Below, in pieces: positions 38,001 through 45,547 of a stretch of DNA of 64,000 nt (positions are counted from its first letter, which is position 1; each line of letters starts with the position of its first letter). The DNA comes from Rhizobium binae (GTDB lineage Bacteria; Pseudomonadota; Alphaproteobacteria; Rhizobiales; Rhizobiaceae): the NCBI RefSeq assembly GCF_017357225.1, contig NZ_CP071607.1:248001-312000 (forward strand), read 5' to 3'. Both the position numbers and the translations under genes were made by a program. The notes under the pieces were generated by a model that worked only from the letters and a program-made list of their open reading frames with translations, did not search any database and was not told the DNA's origin.

Positions 38001-39879
38001 TGTCGTTATCTCCGATGATGACAAAGCGGGTGATATTACGCTGAGGGCCGGCAAGGATATCATTCTCGAAAGTGCACAGGCGACCGATAGTTCGTCGATG
38101 AGCAGCAAGTCCGCAGGTGCAAGCTTGGGCGTTTCCGCCGGCCTTGGTATCAAAGGTATCAGTTCCGGCCTCACGGGCAGCGCTAATGCATCGGTCGGTA
38201 AATCCAACACTGATGGCACCACCCAGGTCAATAGCCACGTCAACGGTTCCGGTGATGTCACCCTGAAATCCGGAAACGATACGCGTCTCGCAGGTGCGGT
38301 TGTCTCCGGTGACACAGTGACTGCAGAAGTCGGTGGCGATCTCACAATTCTCTCGGTTCCCGACACGGGGACAAGTTCCAACCAATCCGCTTCCGGTGGT
38401 TTTAGCCTTGGCGGCGGGCAGCTTCTTTCCGGCGTGCAGATCGGCGGTGGCCGCGGTTCTGGCGAAACGAACTGGATCACGGAGCAGTCGGGCCTCCTCT
38501 CCAATGGAACGATGGACGTCACGGTCGGCGGCAATACCCATCTGGGCGCCGGAAAAATTGTCTCCGAATCGGGAGACCTCAAACTTGATACCGGCACGTT
38601 GACTTACGACAACTTCGATGGGCGGAAAGGATACGAGGGTTTCAGTATCGATCTCGGCATCGACCTTTCCAATGGCAAAGATGAGAACGGCAATTCCACC
38701 ACCAACCACACACTGGAGGGCTCCTACCAGCTCGACGATACTCGCCAGACCGTTCGGGCCACCATCGGCGCAGGTGAAATCGTCATTCGCGATCAGGGCC
38801 AGCAGGCCGCACTCGAACAGGATGGTACATCCACGCGTCCGCTTGATGAACTCAACCGTGATCCCGACAAAGCTTGGGAGATCACGAAAGACAAGCATGT
38901 CGATCTCGATTTCTATCTCTCTAGCAACAGCCTGCGGGCTGTCGGAAATGGTATCAAGGAGGCGATCGAGCCGGGTGGCTTCATCGACAGGTATCTTCTC
39001 GGCAAAGAACTGACCCCGGAAGAGGTCGCGAATATCAAGTCCGGTCTGGACGCTCTTGCGAAAGGTGGATCCTTGGGAGGCTGTACCCAGCAGCAAGGAT
39101 TCAACCTGTTCGATATGATCGTGACACCGGCATATGCTGACGGTTTCTCCACGGACTGCACCATCCGTCAGCGGGACGGCCAGCTCATTCATCTCGGTAT
39201 CAAATCTTATCAGGACTGCCAGGATGCCATCTATGCTTACCTGAATACGATCGATGCTGAAAAGCGCTCGGATATCTTAAGAAACGCAGGTTTCGCCTTC
39301 GTCGTCGACCACCCGCTCGACATGGAAACTTGGACGAAAACTGACTGGCTTCTCGACGCAATCAAGAAACTCGATGGTGGTGACCCGGATGGTCCGAATG
39401 CCGAGGCTTATGCTCAAGGGCAAAATGCCGCTGCCCTTGTGGGCGAACAGCTAACCGGTAAACGCTGGAAGATCTGGCAGGACACCTCAATTTCCTGGAG
39501 CGTAAAGGTCGATCGACTGGAGGCGACCGGTCTCGACATCAACAGCGTAATCGCTATGGCAATGTTGGGAGGGGCTGCGGTAGGTGTCGGAGCGTTTGGC
39601 AGCGTAGCCAAGCTTCAAGATCACTATAATCGACATGGAAATGATTTTGGTGCCAAAAGCGCCGCAGAATACCAGGCCCAAGCGAAAGCGTTTTTGGGAG
39701 GCCCGATAACTCCTGGAATACTTGAGAAAACCCGGAGTAATGGTGATATCGTTCGTTACAATCCGACGACCGATGAATTTGGCGTTGTCTCTAGCGGCGG
39801 GATCATTCGAACGTACTACAAACCGGATCCAGCGGTTCACGGAAAAGGCAGCAACTTGGATTATTTCAATGCTCAATGA
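32029..39879 (+). CDS. TpsA/CdiA-type giant exoprotein with C-terminal toxin module
   Basis: Starting at the ATG after GGAAAGACGAAACG, the protein has 2616 residues; an ATG 17 codons earlier is less likely. A long signal peptide (to about residue 43, ANAQ) is followed by the TPS secretion domain with NPNGITCDGCGFINT (about 157-171). Haemagglutinin repeats follow, then a receptor-binding-like segment (about 1080-1220, SGYFMDRIGYQPETTVPFLG). FHA-2-type repeats (about 1385-2130) carry repeated KKSGFG / RSGFG glycine-rich units, and a CdiA-type connector (ATIGAGEIVIRDQGQQ, ELNRDPDKAWEITK) leads to the tail. The last ~90 residues, from DHYNRHGNDFGAKS to GSNLDYFNAQ, look like a toxin of the RNase type found on polymorphic toxins. 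From about base 37,620 codon use becomes AT-richer, as expected for an exchanged 3' module. Confidence 0.9.
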   Translation: MREKSDLGSNGKGLAYRLVNFAHRSLAMVLSALLVFQPMLANAQSVSASSTAPAANQPGVGAAPNGVPLIDIVTPNSKGLSHNKYDNFNVGTPGLILNNFKGEIGNSSLGGVTPGNANLNTSGPASVILNEVTSGNRSALDGAIEVFGGRADVVIANPNGITCDGCGFINTPHATLTTGAPDIGADGKLNGFTVNGGDVTFGSNGGNFAAGPGAVDLFDIVSRTVHVNGPVYGKDLRVTAGRNKFDYATGQAQALAPISGTPEYAIDGTALGAMQADRIKIVVTEHGAGVRMSGDLAANTNELSLSADGKISLGNVSGKQGVSVSSKAKVTASKVTAKAKVSLQADQGITLDTVAADDDILLSSGSGLLSVGGEVNSAAKVEMTSAAGIAAGSVMAGKALSLSAAEGDIQIADAVKSAEALTMTATSGAIAAASLVSGNNLTLSAGAEIAISGDVLAEGDVTASGRSIAAATIASGVDLAATAQSANAALVLQPAGDISLAAANGSITVSNALMSSGDLSADASQNLAYSKLQSLGSAVLSAAGQISYGNPTSTAGDLTLTTANVDLSNGGAGNIAAGGTLTLNADSANLSNNSITLGGLTLNLSDAADLSGTRINAVTNAGGSGDIAINAGGLSTSAGTSLLAAHDLTLTLPSLANAGQLAAGHDLTFNISGNVTNSATGLAYAGNDARLFIGGVLTNDQGAILAGHDLEIAGTASGLRNSTVTNISGLIQAGNDMSILTGNLTNERTAAPQWTTGVLVSSGVVTGFTLNPVAAGLPFGYLETADQNMYQLYAGVDPALWQDYQPLLWSKATLADGTTYRAWTWISADGPEKVGPIIDWIRARVPRDANGNPVVDPNNPSRYFIVDEVNFSGSDESTTYTWDWSSHLSQSVYEDRLVGTLSPEATIRAGGDLSIDATSLSNAYSSIEAAGDATLKGSTLDNTGVSLFRTTTTTCHAQGACTAYNANGTANPSKNIANGTTIVSSVEAIGGVSANIKAGGALSVDFGSVSNTSAAGSMAGGASVAATGNPGDPLSALTGLTAGGALFNVNSGLGGAALAPPANPNSGGFGGNIAGQVFLFETRTAYLDVGKFYGSGYFMDRIGYQPETTVPFLGDAYFENQLIDTQLRQLVGEGLGRSTFIAGDSAIEQMKTLLDNGVTYAKDHHLAVGQGLTPEQAAALTKSIVLYQFQTVNGVQVLAPVVYVAAADRQKLSSAGAAIAGGSVDMNADNLDNSGLIASAGSLAVSGSAIEGSGTFLSRGDTALNATNGITLAAQTMTIGGQNVVNTNAGVTAGGALQLAGGSGDLALKGVKVNATGDATLSGKNVTLDAAKVENDGQPAMTAGGHAENATGSQVTSGGALTIKATDNVNIIGSSAKAGTTLDVTADNGSVAVVSTDVARDNQSGYTRTLSTDQQQSQLSAGTNATIKSGDDILLSGSSVKADGNVALTAGDDINITAAQEHSASTFGKKSASSITHVGSEISAGGDLSVTAGNGSGDHDLNIVGSQLAADGKLALKADGDVTIAEATDTATLDTRLSIKGGFLGGSEKTTTHLETTTAVGSAISGGGGVDITSGKDTVISASKIEAGDEDHDADLNITTKGDLIIASGKDTSAKDDKGSRSGFLSKGSSSHKSYDETTVASELGASGDIKLDAGGAAVIAGSTADADGSISVEGDSVSIIGAQETHELEEQRKKSGFGVGGGGGFISIYGSQQNSGKQASELNVASVLSAGTDVALKSRETDVHILGSQISATNNITLDAARDVNITPGAKSASSEEKEKRSGFGISFGSSSGGFSVGIGMSSVADTTKQGSQTNAMATLSAGNDLTIKAGRDANLQAADISADRDVAITAERDVNLFSAQDQTNYEHLHEEFFAGISLSVSTSLISAADSVSGAAQNLANISDGYSAANAAFASLKAYDALDKIAKGGNVASASLTVGFTYQKEKEAAQTSAPVLTDIRGGRSVTIEAISGDLTSHGAQIAAGYDADGDVVISDDDKAGDITLRAGKDIILESAQATDSSSMSSKSAGASLGVSAGLGIKGISSGLTGSANASVGKSNTDGTTQVNSHVNGSGDVTLKSGNDTRLAGAVVSGDTVTAEVGGDLTILSVPDTGTSSNQSASGGFSLGGGQLLSGVQIGGGRGSGETNWITEQSGLLSNGTMDVTVGGNTHLGAGKIVSESGDLKLDTGTLTYDNFDGRKGYEGFSIDLGIDLSNGKDENGNSTTNHTLEGSYQLDDTRQTVRATIGAGEIVIRDQGQQAALEQDGTSTRPLDELNRDPDKAWEITKDKHVDLDFYLSSNSLRAVGNGIKEAIEPGGFIDRYLLGKELTPEEVANIKSGLDALAKGGSLGGCTQQQGFNLFDMIVTPAYADGFSTDCTIRQRDGQLIHLGIKSYQDCQDAIYAYLNTIDAEKRSDILRNAGFAFVVDHPLDMETWTKTDWLLDAIKKLDGGDPDGPNAEAYAQGQNAAALVGEQLTGKRWKIWQDTSISWSVKVDRLEATGLDINSVIAMAMLGGAAVGVGAFGSVAKLQDHYNRHGNDFGAKSAAEYQAQAKAFLGGPITPGILEKTRSNGDIVRYNPTTDEFGVVSSGGIIRTYYKPDPAVHGKGSNLDYFNAQ

Positions 39880-40132
39880 ACAGACAAAATCGCAATGCCC
39901 GGTATGCGGCTATCCGGACTTGGATGAACCTCCCTATGACGAATGGGGAGATCCAACATTCAACATCTGTCCATGTTGCGGCACCGAATTTGGTTATGAC
40001 GACGCTAGCGCCGCCCATTCCCAGCTTCGCGATGACTGGATCAGAAATGGAATGGTCTGGTGGAGCACCTATGTAAGACCACCTTCGCGGTGGAATCCAC
40101 TCGACCAGTTAAAGCTTGCTGGCTTCAAGTAA
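39869..40132 (+). CDS. CPCC cysteine-rich protein, candidate cognate immunity protein
   Basis: The 87-residue protein begins MLNEQTKSQCPVCGYPDL and has CPVC and CPCC (NICPCCGTEFGYDD) spaced as a zinc-ribbon-like pair, matching the cysteine-rich CPCC family. Its start lies 11 bases inside the exoprotein gene, so the two are translationally coupled. Position, size and overlap are those of an immunity protein for the toxin tail just upstream, which would protect the producer. The immunity role is inferred. Confidence 0.78.
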   Translation: MLNEQTKSQCPVCGYPDLDEPPYDEWGDPTFNICPCCGTEFGYDDASAAHSQLRDDWIRNGMVWWSTYVRPPSRWNPLDQLKLAGFK

Positions 40133-40183
40133 GGCTGGGGAACCGAATTCTGTATGGAGATGGTCCAGTAGTGGCGGCCATCT

Positions 40184-40506
40184 TTGGCCAGGGCAACCTG
40201 GCCAAACGGCATTTCCGTCAAGCTTGAACGCAGTACGAAATCGGGGAAACCGGCGCGATTCGTCGTGACCGACGACATGAAGGGCGAACTCACAAAGGTC
40301 GAAGTCACCACGAACGAGAAGGTCGATCCGGAGGTCGACGTCAGCAACACCTGCACGTTCTATTTCCGGAGGATATGGTCATGGAAGAAGTCCGTCTTCC
40401 ATCTGATCACATCGAGGCTTCCAGCATGGCGCGCACGTGGTCGCACGAAGCCGTGAACCTCTTCAGAAGGGTGATGGCGGGAGAAGAATACGAAGGGGTG
40501 GTCTAG
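40184..40506 (+). pseudogene. Decayed toxin/immunity-like fragments downstream of the exoprotein
   Basis: A frame from 40184 encodes KSGKPARFVVTDDMKGELTK and then runs into unrelated sequence. A second frame from 40375 (GGAGG before its ATG) encodes 43 residues ending NLFRRVMAGEEYEGVV. A damaged copy of the same pieces lies at 43665-43797 (a near-identical 35-base repeat and an AGEDYQSII tail), so these are probably remnants of a repeated module. Function unknown. Confidence 0.5.
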
Positions 40507-40550
40507 CTAGGCGGGTACATGGCCGTTGATGACGTTCGAATCTTGATCAT

Positions 40551-40715
40551 ATGCAAGACGTACCCTTCCCCAAGCGGAAGGTATGCGGAGACGACCTGAA
40601 AGATCTATCCTCAATGCAGACAACCAACCCGCCGGGATCATCTCCATACACTCAACGTGATACTGAATATGCAAAAGAGCTTGTAAAGGTTCTTGACGAT
40701 GCCCTCAAAAGGTAA
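40551..40715 (+). pseudogene. Short frame, possible orphan toxin C-terminus
   Basis: A 54-codon frame begins MQDVPFPKRKVCGDDLKDL and ends YAKELVKVLDDALKR. An in-frame stop lies 19 bases before its ATG. Its end overlaps the start of the next gene (ATG at 40699) by 17 bases, the same arrangement as the exoprotein and its immunity gene. It may be the surviving tail of an orphan toxin module, though it could also be a small intact gene. Confidence 0.4.
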
Positions 40716-40743
40716 GTTTTTTCGAGATCTTGTCCAACGCTTG
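40699..40743 (+). pseudogene. 5' part (15 codons) of a gene split by IS66
   Basis: ATG at 40699 with AAAGGT upstream encodes MPSKGKFFRDLVQRL up to the insertion point. Removing the element and one copy of the 8-base duplication joins this frame exactly to the frame at 43262, giving an uninterrupted 129-residue protein. The product is probably an immunity-type protein, judged by location. Confidence 0.75.
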
Positions 40744-40831
40744 GTAAGCGATGCAGAGACCCCATCTGGCGAGGTTGATGTTGAGGGTCTATTCGTGCCT
40801 GAGCGATGAATGAGCTTTGGTATGAACTTCT

Positions 40832-41218
40832 ATGTCTGCACCTATGTCCGAAGCTAGAAGCTTCCATATGATCGAAGCCGTTGCCAGTCGTCTTGAAGGC
40901 GCGCCTCGTGAGGTTCGGCGTTGGTCAGACGAATTCAAGGCGCAAGCGGTTGTCGAAGCGATGCAGCCGGGCACCAACATATCGGCGGTGGCGCGTCGCA
41001 TCGGAATTGATCCGTCGCAGTTATTCACGTGGCTTCGCCATGCGCGCCGGAAAGCTGCGGTATTACCCACGACGGCATCGGGGAATGGTTTGCCTTCACC
41101 GGCAAGCAGCAGAGGTCCGACGATCGAGATCATCATCGGCGACACGGTGATCCGGGCGGGTGCCGACATCGATGAGGCTCATCTTGCTCGTGTCCTGCGT
41201 GCGGTGCGGTCAGCATGA
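40832..41218 (+). CDS. tnpA: IS66-family TnpA accessory protein
   Basis: The 128-residue protein has an N-terminal helix-turn-helix of the transposase-8 type (RRWSDEFKAQAVVEAMQPGT, then SAVARRIGIDPSQLFTWLR) and the IS66 Orf1 tail IEIIIGDTVIRAGADID. Its stop overlaps the next start (ATGA). Several ATGs lie close together at the start. Confidence 0.88.
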   Translation: MSAPMSEARSFHMIEAVASRLEGAPREVRRWSDEFKAQAVVEAMQPGTNISAVARRIGIDPSQLFTWLRHARRKAAVLPTTASGNGLPSPASSRGPTIEIIIGDTVIRAGADIDEAHLARVLRAVRSA

Positions 41219-41559
41219 TCCCGTCGGGTGTGAAGGTGTTTCTGGCAAGCCACCCGGTCGACTTCCGTAAAGGTCCCGATAGCCTTTTGTCGCTGGTGCG
41301 CGATGCTGGCAATGACCCGTTCAGTGGCTCGCTTTATGTTTTCCGCGCCAAGAGAGCGGACAGGGTCAAGATCGCCTGGTGGGACGGCTCCGGCGTCTGC
41401 CTCTATTCGAAGCGGCTGGAGAAAAATCAGTTCGTTTGGCCGAAGATCGGACATGCCCGCGTGCAGCTCAATCACGCGCAGCTCCTTGCCCTGGTTGACG
41501 GGATGGACTGGAAACGTGTGCGCACGGTTGCGGTGAAACGGCCGGAATTTGTTGGGTAA
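41215..41559 (+). CDS. tnpB: IS66-family TnpB accessory protein
   Basis: The 114-residue protein has the TnpB signature VKVFLASHPVDFRKGPDSL, then DPFSGSLYVFRAKRADRVK and WWDGSGVCLYSKRLE. It is required with TnpC for IS66 transposition; its biochemical role is not settled. Confidence 0.92.
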   Translation: MIPSGVKVFLASHPVDFRKGPDSLLSLVRDAGNDPFSGSLYVFRAKRADRVKIAWWDGSGVCLYSKRLEKNQFVWPKIGHARVQLNHAQLLALVDGMDWKRVRTVAVKRPEFVG

Positions 41560-41633
41560 AAGCCCTGCGGCAGAGTGAATCAGGCGGCCGAAACTGCGGG
41601 AAATTGTCGGCAAAATATGCTCTATTTGCAGGC

Positions 41634-43232
41634 ATGATAGCAGCCGATTTGCAGCTCCCCGATGACGTTGATGCGCTGAAAGCCATGATCCTGGCGATGG
41701 CTGAAAAGGCTGCGCGCGCTGAGGTCCTGGAAACTGAAGTCGCTGATCTGAAAGCCCGCAATACAGATGCCGACGAGCAGATCGCCAAGCTGAAGCAGGT
41801 CCTCAAAGCCTTCAACCGATACCGGTATGGAAGACGCTCGGAAAAGCAGAGCAACAAGGCCGACACGGATCTCGATGAACAGGGTGCGTTCGTCTTCGAG
41901 GAAATCGAGACTGGGATTGCTGTAATCGAAGCGCTGGTCGCAAAAGGCCGAACCCCAAGCACCACGAAACGTGCATCACGTCCGCGCAAGGGCTTCCCGC
42001 CGCATCTGGAGCGTATCCATGTGGTAATCGAGCCGGACGAGCTGCCTGAGCATGCCGGCAAACAGAAGATCCTGATTGGTGAAGATACCTCCGAGCGATT
42101 GGATGTTATCCCGCCAAAGTTCCGGGTGATCGTCACCCACCGCCCGAAGTACGCCTTCAAAAACGAGGACGGCGTCATCCAGGCCTTGGCCCCGGCGCAC
42201 ATCGTCGAAAGCGGCATGCCAACGGAAGCGCTGCTCGCCTTTGTCGCGGTCTCCAAATACGGCGATGGTTTGCCGCTCTATCGGCAGGAGGCGATCTTCC
42301 TGCGCGACCATGTCGAAGTCGACCGTGGTGCCATGGCGCGATGGATGGGTAAGGTCGGGTTCGAACTTGAGATCCTCGCCGACTACACCTTTGATCGGAT
42401 CAAAGAAGCCGAGCGAATATTCGCCGACGAGACGACATTGCCGACGCTTGTGCCTGGGTCGGGGTCGGCCAAGACAGCGTATCTATGGGCGTATGCCAGA
42501 GATGATCGACCGTTCGGCGGCAGTGGCCCGCCGATGGTTGCCTATCGATTTGAAGACAATAGGTCTGGAGATTGTGTCGCCCGGCATCTCGATGGCTATC
42601 GTGGCATCCTGCAGATCGACGGATACGCGGCCTATAACCGCGTTGCCCGTCCCGATCGCGGAAATGACGGCGCTCTGCTGGCGGGATGTTGGGCTCATAG
42701 TCGGCGTCGGTTTTACGAGCTACATGCCAACGACGGTTCCAAGGTGGCAACAGCGACGATCGAAAAGATGGGCGCGCTCTGGGCGATCGAGGAAAAGGTG
42801 CGTGGACAAAGCCCGGATCGGCGCGTTGCCGCCCGCCAGGAGAGCTCCGCTGAAATCGTTGCCGATCTCTACAAGCTCTGGCGGGACACGCTGCCGCGCA
42901 TCTCTGGCAAGTCCAAGCTCGCTGAGGCCATCCGCTACGCTCTCAATCGGCGCGAAACCTTCGAACAGTTCCTCCGCGATGGACGCATCGAAATCGACTC
43001 CAACATCGTTGAACGGGCGATCAGGCCACAGGCAATTGTTCGAAAAAATAGTCTATTCGCCGGCAATGCTGGCGGAGGTAGGACCTGGGCGACGATTGCA
43101 ACCCTCATTCAATGCGCCAAGATGAATGACGTCGACCCACTGGCCTGGTTGACACAGACGCTCGAGCGCATCGCAGCCGGATGGCCGGCCAGCGATATTG
43201 AGGCTCTAATGCCCTGGAAATTCCAAAAGTAA
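41634..43232 (+). CDS. tnpC: IS66-family TnpC transposase
   Basis: The 532-residue DDE transposase has acidic residues in RIFADETTLPTLVPG and LQIDGYAAYNRVA, and the final Glu in RIEIDSNIVERAIRP. An N-terminal coiled coil lies at about residues 10-60. The zinc-finger position typical of the family is degenerate: where the second copy has CACGG and CRSC, this one reads PEHAGKQ and FKNEDG with no Cys. The ATG at 41634 is preferred to a TTG ten codons earlier. Confidence 0.9.
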   Translation: MIAADLQLPDDVDALKAMILAMAEKAARAEVLETEVADLKARNTDADEQIAKLKQVLKAFNRYRYGRRSEKQSNKADTDLDEQGAFVFEEIETGIAVIEALVAKGRTPSTTKRASRPRKGFPPHLERIHVVIEPDELPEHAGKQKILIGEDTSERLDVIPPKFRVIVTHRPKYAFKNEDGVIQALAPAHIVESGMPTEALLAFVAVSKYGDGLPLYRQEAIFLRDHVEVDRGAMARWMGKVGFELEILADYTFDRIKEAERIFADETTLPTLVPGSGSAKTAYLWAYARDDRPFGGSGPPMVAYRFEDNRSGDCVARHLDGYRGILQIDGYAAYNRVARPDRGNDGALLAGCWAHSRRRFYELHANDGSKVATATIEKMGALWAIEEKVRGQSPDRRVAARQESSAEIVADLYKLWRDTLPRISGKSKLAEAIRYALNRRETFEQFLRDGRIEIDSNIVERAIRPQAIVRKNSLFAGNAGGGRTWATIATLIQCAKMNDVDPLAWLTQTLERIAAGWPASDIEALMPWKFQK

Positions 43233-43261
43233 CGGCCTCTGTTCACCGCTTACAACGCTTG

Positions 43262-43606
43262 GTGTCACTCGGCTACTTTAGCAGCGACGAAGTCGACACA
43301 CTTCTTGATGAGTTCGGTGGGCTTCAAGGAGCAATTCGTCTCAAGCACTATATATCGGCGGCCGAGATTTTGGCATGGAACATGGCTAAGAGCTCTGTAC
43401 AAGACATGTGCAACTTTCTTCAGGAATACAACGGTTTGATGGCAGAACATGGAGAATTCATGTATTATTTCGTGCAGGCCATCGTCGATCAGATGTCAAC
43501 AATGGGTAATGACGTACGGCCGATTATTGGCGCATCTCCGGAACGTTACCAGCAGTTCTTGAAGAGACGGTTCTTGGGGAATAACCAGTCAGTTGCGACT
43601 GATTGA
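43262..43606 (+). pseudogene. 3' part of the gene split by IS66, putative immunity-type protein
   Basis: This frame continues the 15 codons at 40699-40743 and encodes VSLGYFSSDEVDTLLDEFGG through FLKRRFLGNNQSVATD. It is helical, acidic and without recognised family. Codon use is AT-rich like the exoprotein tail. An in-frame TTG at 43259 might still allow a truncated product. Confidence 0.7.
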
Positions 43607-43872
43607 ATATATGTTCGCGGTGAATTTGACATATGAACTGACAATTCGAATAGATCCATCTTAAGAAATCGGAAACCGGCGCGACTCGTCGTGACTGACG
43701 CCCTCACCGTCAGTCGTTGACGGAGTAGCTGTAAAGGCCGTGACCGAGCCGGCCGGGGAGGATTACCAGAGCATCATCACAGGCTACCCACCGCATTGAG
43801 GCTCATATGGACATTGAGAATTACATTAGCGAGCTCCAGCGGTGAAGTTTAGCAAGTAAGGTGGGTGAGAGA
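43607..43872. other. Decayed module with repeat of 40237-40273
   Basis: Bases 43665-43699 repeat 40237-40273 with two missing bases and two substitutions. The two-base loss breaks the reading frame. A later stretch reads AVTEPAGEDYQSIITGYPPH and stops near 43797, resembling the AGEEYEGVV tail at 40480-40506. This looks like a second degraded copy of the same toxin-tail module. Confidence 0.55.
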
Positions 43873-44214
43873 ATGTCGGAAGAATCCTTGGTAGATCGTG
43901 CTTTGGAGCTTGGCTTGACCAAGGAGTTGCTGGCTGTCTTGGAGGGAAACTCGAAATATTCAGACCTAGATTCTATTGATAGCCTAGATAGACATTCACG
44001 CCGACTGAGAGCAATGGCGATGATCCATCTGAAATTCATGCTTGAATTCGGGTCCTTAGAGTCGGAAAGAAAGCAGGTCGAGGTCAGCGGAAAAGTATAC
44101 AGCAGTTATCCGGAATATTTTAGCGCATGGAAACTAGCGGGAATTCCGGGGATATTGCCGCATCGTTTGGACGCGATGATAAAGGAAGCCGAACTGCTCA
44201 AGCAACCTTACTAA
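43873..44214 (+). CDS. Hypothetical protein, possible orphan immunity protein
   Basis: The 113-residue protein begins MSEESLVDRALELGLTKELL, is helical, and includes YSSYPEYFSAWKLAGIPGIL. A GTG four codons earlier is an alternative start. No family was recognised. It is AT-richer than the replicon average and lies directly after a decayed toxin-like module, so an orphan immunity role is plausible but unproven. The 262 bases that follow hold no clear gene. Confidence 0.6.
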   Translation: MSEESLVDRALELGLTKELLAVLEGNSKYSDLDSIDSLDRHSRRLRAMAMIHLKFMLEFGSLESERKQVEVSGKVYSSYPEYFSAWKLAGIPGILPHRLDAMIKEAELLKQPY

Positions 44215-44476
44215 GTTACTCCGCAAACGCAGCTTCCTCTCTGCAGTCAGCGTCATCGTTGATAAGCTAATGTAGGGGCGGCGGAAGAGGCGGAAGGTGA
44301 AGTAAGCGGACCTGCGCTATACCGACTCTGCGAGAGGTCGTCTGTTTAAGGCGAAATCGAAGCTGTGCATGAGAAGAATGAGCGATACCCTTCAGTTGCT
44401 ACTGCAATCAGTGACCTACCACTGCGAATTTCCTCCAAAAGGAATTAGAGTCTTTCCTGTAGAAGATGGAAACTTC

Positions 44477-45061
<585 letters not shown>

Positions 45062-45160
45062 TCCATCCTCGCTTGATTGTAACCGATGTGCCAGTCCCAC
45101 GTTGTCTTCACCACCTTGATCTGTGATCGCCTTTCCTGGAAGAGCAACGGGAGTTTCTCC

Positions 45161-45547
45161 ATGGAGAGTACATTGGAGGTTCTCACGACCAGGAAGTCTG
45201 GACGTGAGGTGAATCGGCATTGGCCGGACGACGTCAAGGCGCAGATCGTTTCGGAAAGTCTTCGGTCAGGCGTGATGGTCAATGAGGTCGCAGAGCGACA
45301 CGGCCTGAAGCCGAACCACCTCTCGACTTGGAGAACGATGGCACGGCAGGGCAAGCTGGTTCTGCCTGCACCCGAGGATGCGGTGGAATTCGCAGCGGTG
45401 ATCGTCGATCCACCGGTTTCGGAAACGCAGATCAAGAAAGCCAGCCGTCCCGAGATCATTGTTGGCTCCGTCACGATCCGTTTGGAAGAAGGTGCGTCTG
45501 CCGCCCGGATCGCGGCTGTCGCGCGTACCTTAGCGGTCCCGGCATGA
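45161..45547 (+). CDS. tnpA: IS66-family TnpA accessory protein, second copy
   Basis: The 128-residue protein has a helix-turn-helix in VNEVAERHGLKPNHLSTWR and the Orf1 tail EIIVGSVTIRLEEGASAARI. GGGAG precedes the ATG. It is a different IS66 lineage from the first copy. Confidence 0.88.
   Translation: MESTLEVLTTRKSGREVNRHWPDDVKAQIVSESLRSGVMVNEVAERHGLKPNHLSTWRTMARQGKLVLPAPEDAVEFAAVIVDPPVSETQIKKASRPEIIVGSVTIRLEEGASAARIAAVARTLAVPA

Larger units (their letters stand above)
40744..43253 (+). mobile_element. IS66-family insertion sequence, complete, with 8-bp target duplication
   Basis: The element is 2510 bases. Its left end GTAAGCGATGCAGAG and right end (read inward, GTAAGCGGTGAACAG) are imperfect inverted repeats. 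It is flanked by a perfect 8-base direct repeat AACGCTTG (40736-40743 and 43254-43261), the duplication length expected for IS66. It encodes the three usual genes in order. Perfect duplication and open frames suggest a fairly recent insertion. Confidence 0.92.

Noticed and set aside
32029-39879. Internal repeats of the exoprotein as a CRISPR or tandem DNA repeat
   Set aside because: Repeats are at protein level (haemagglutinin repeats), degenerate in DNA and without regular spacers.
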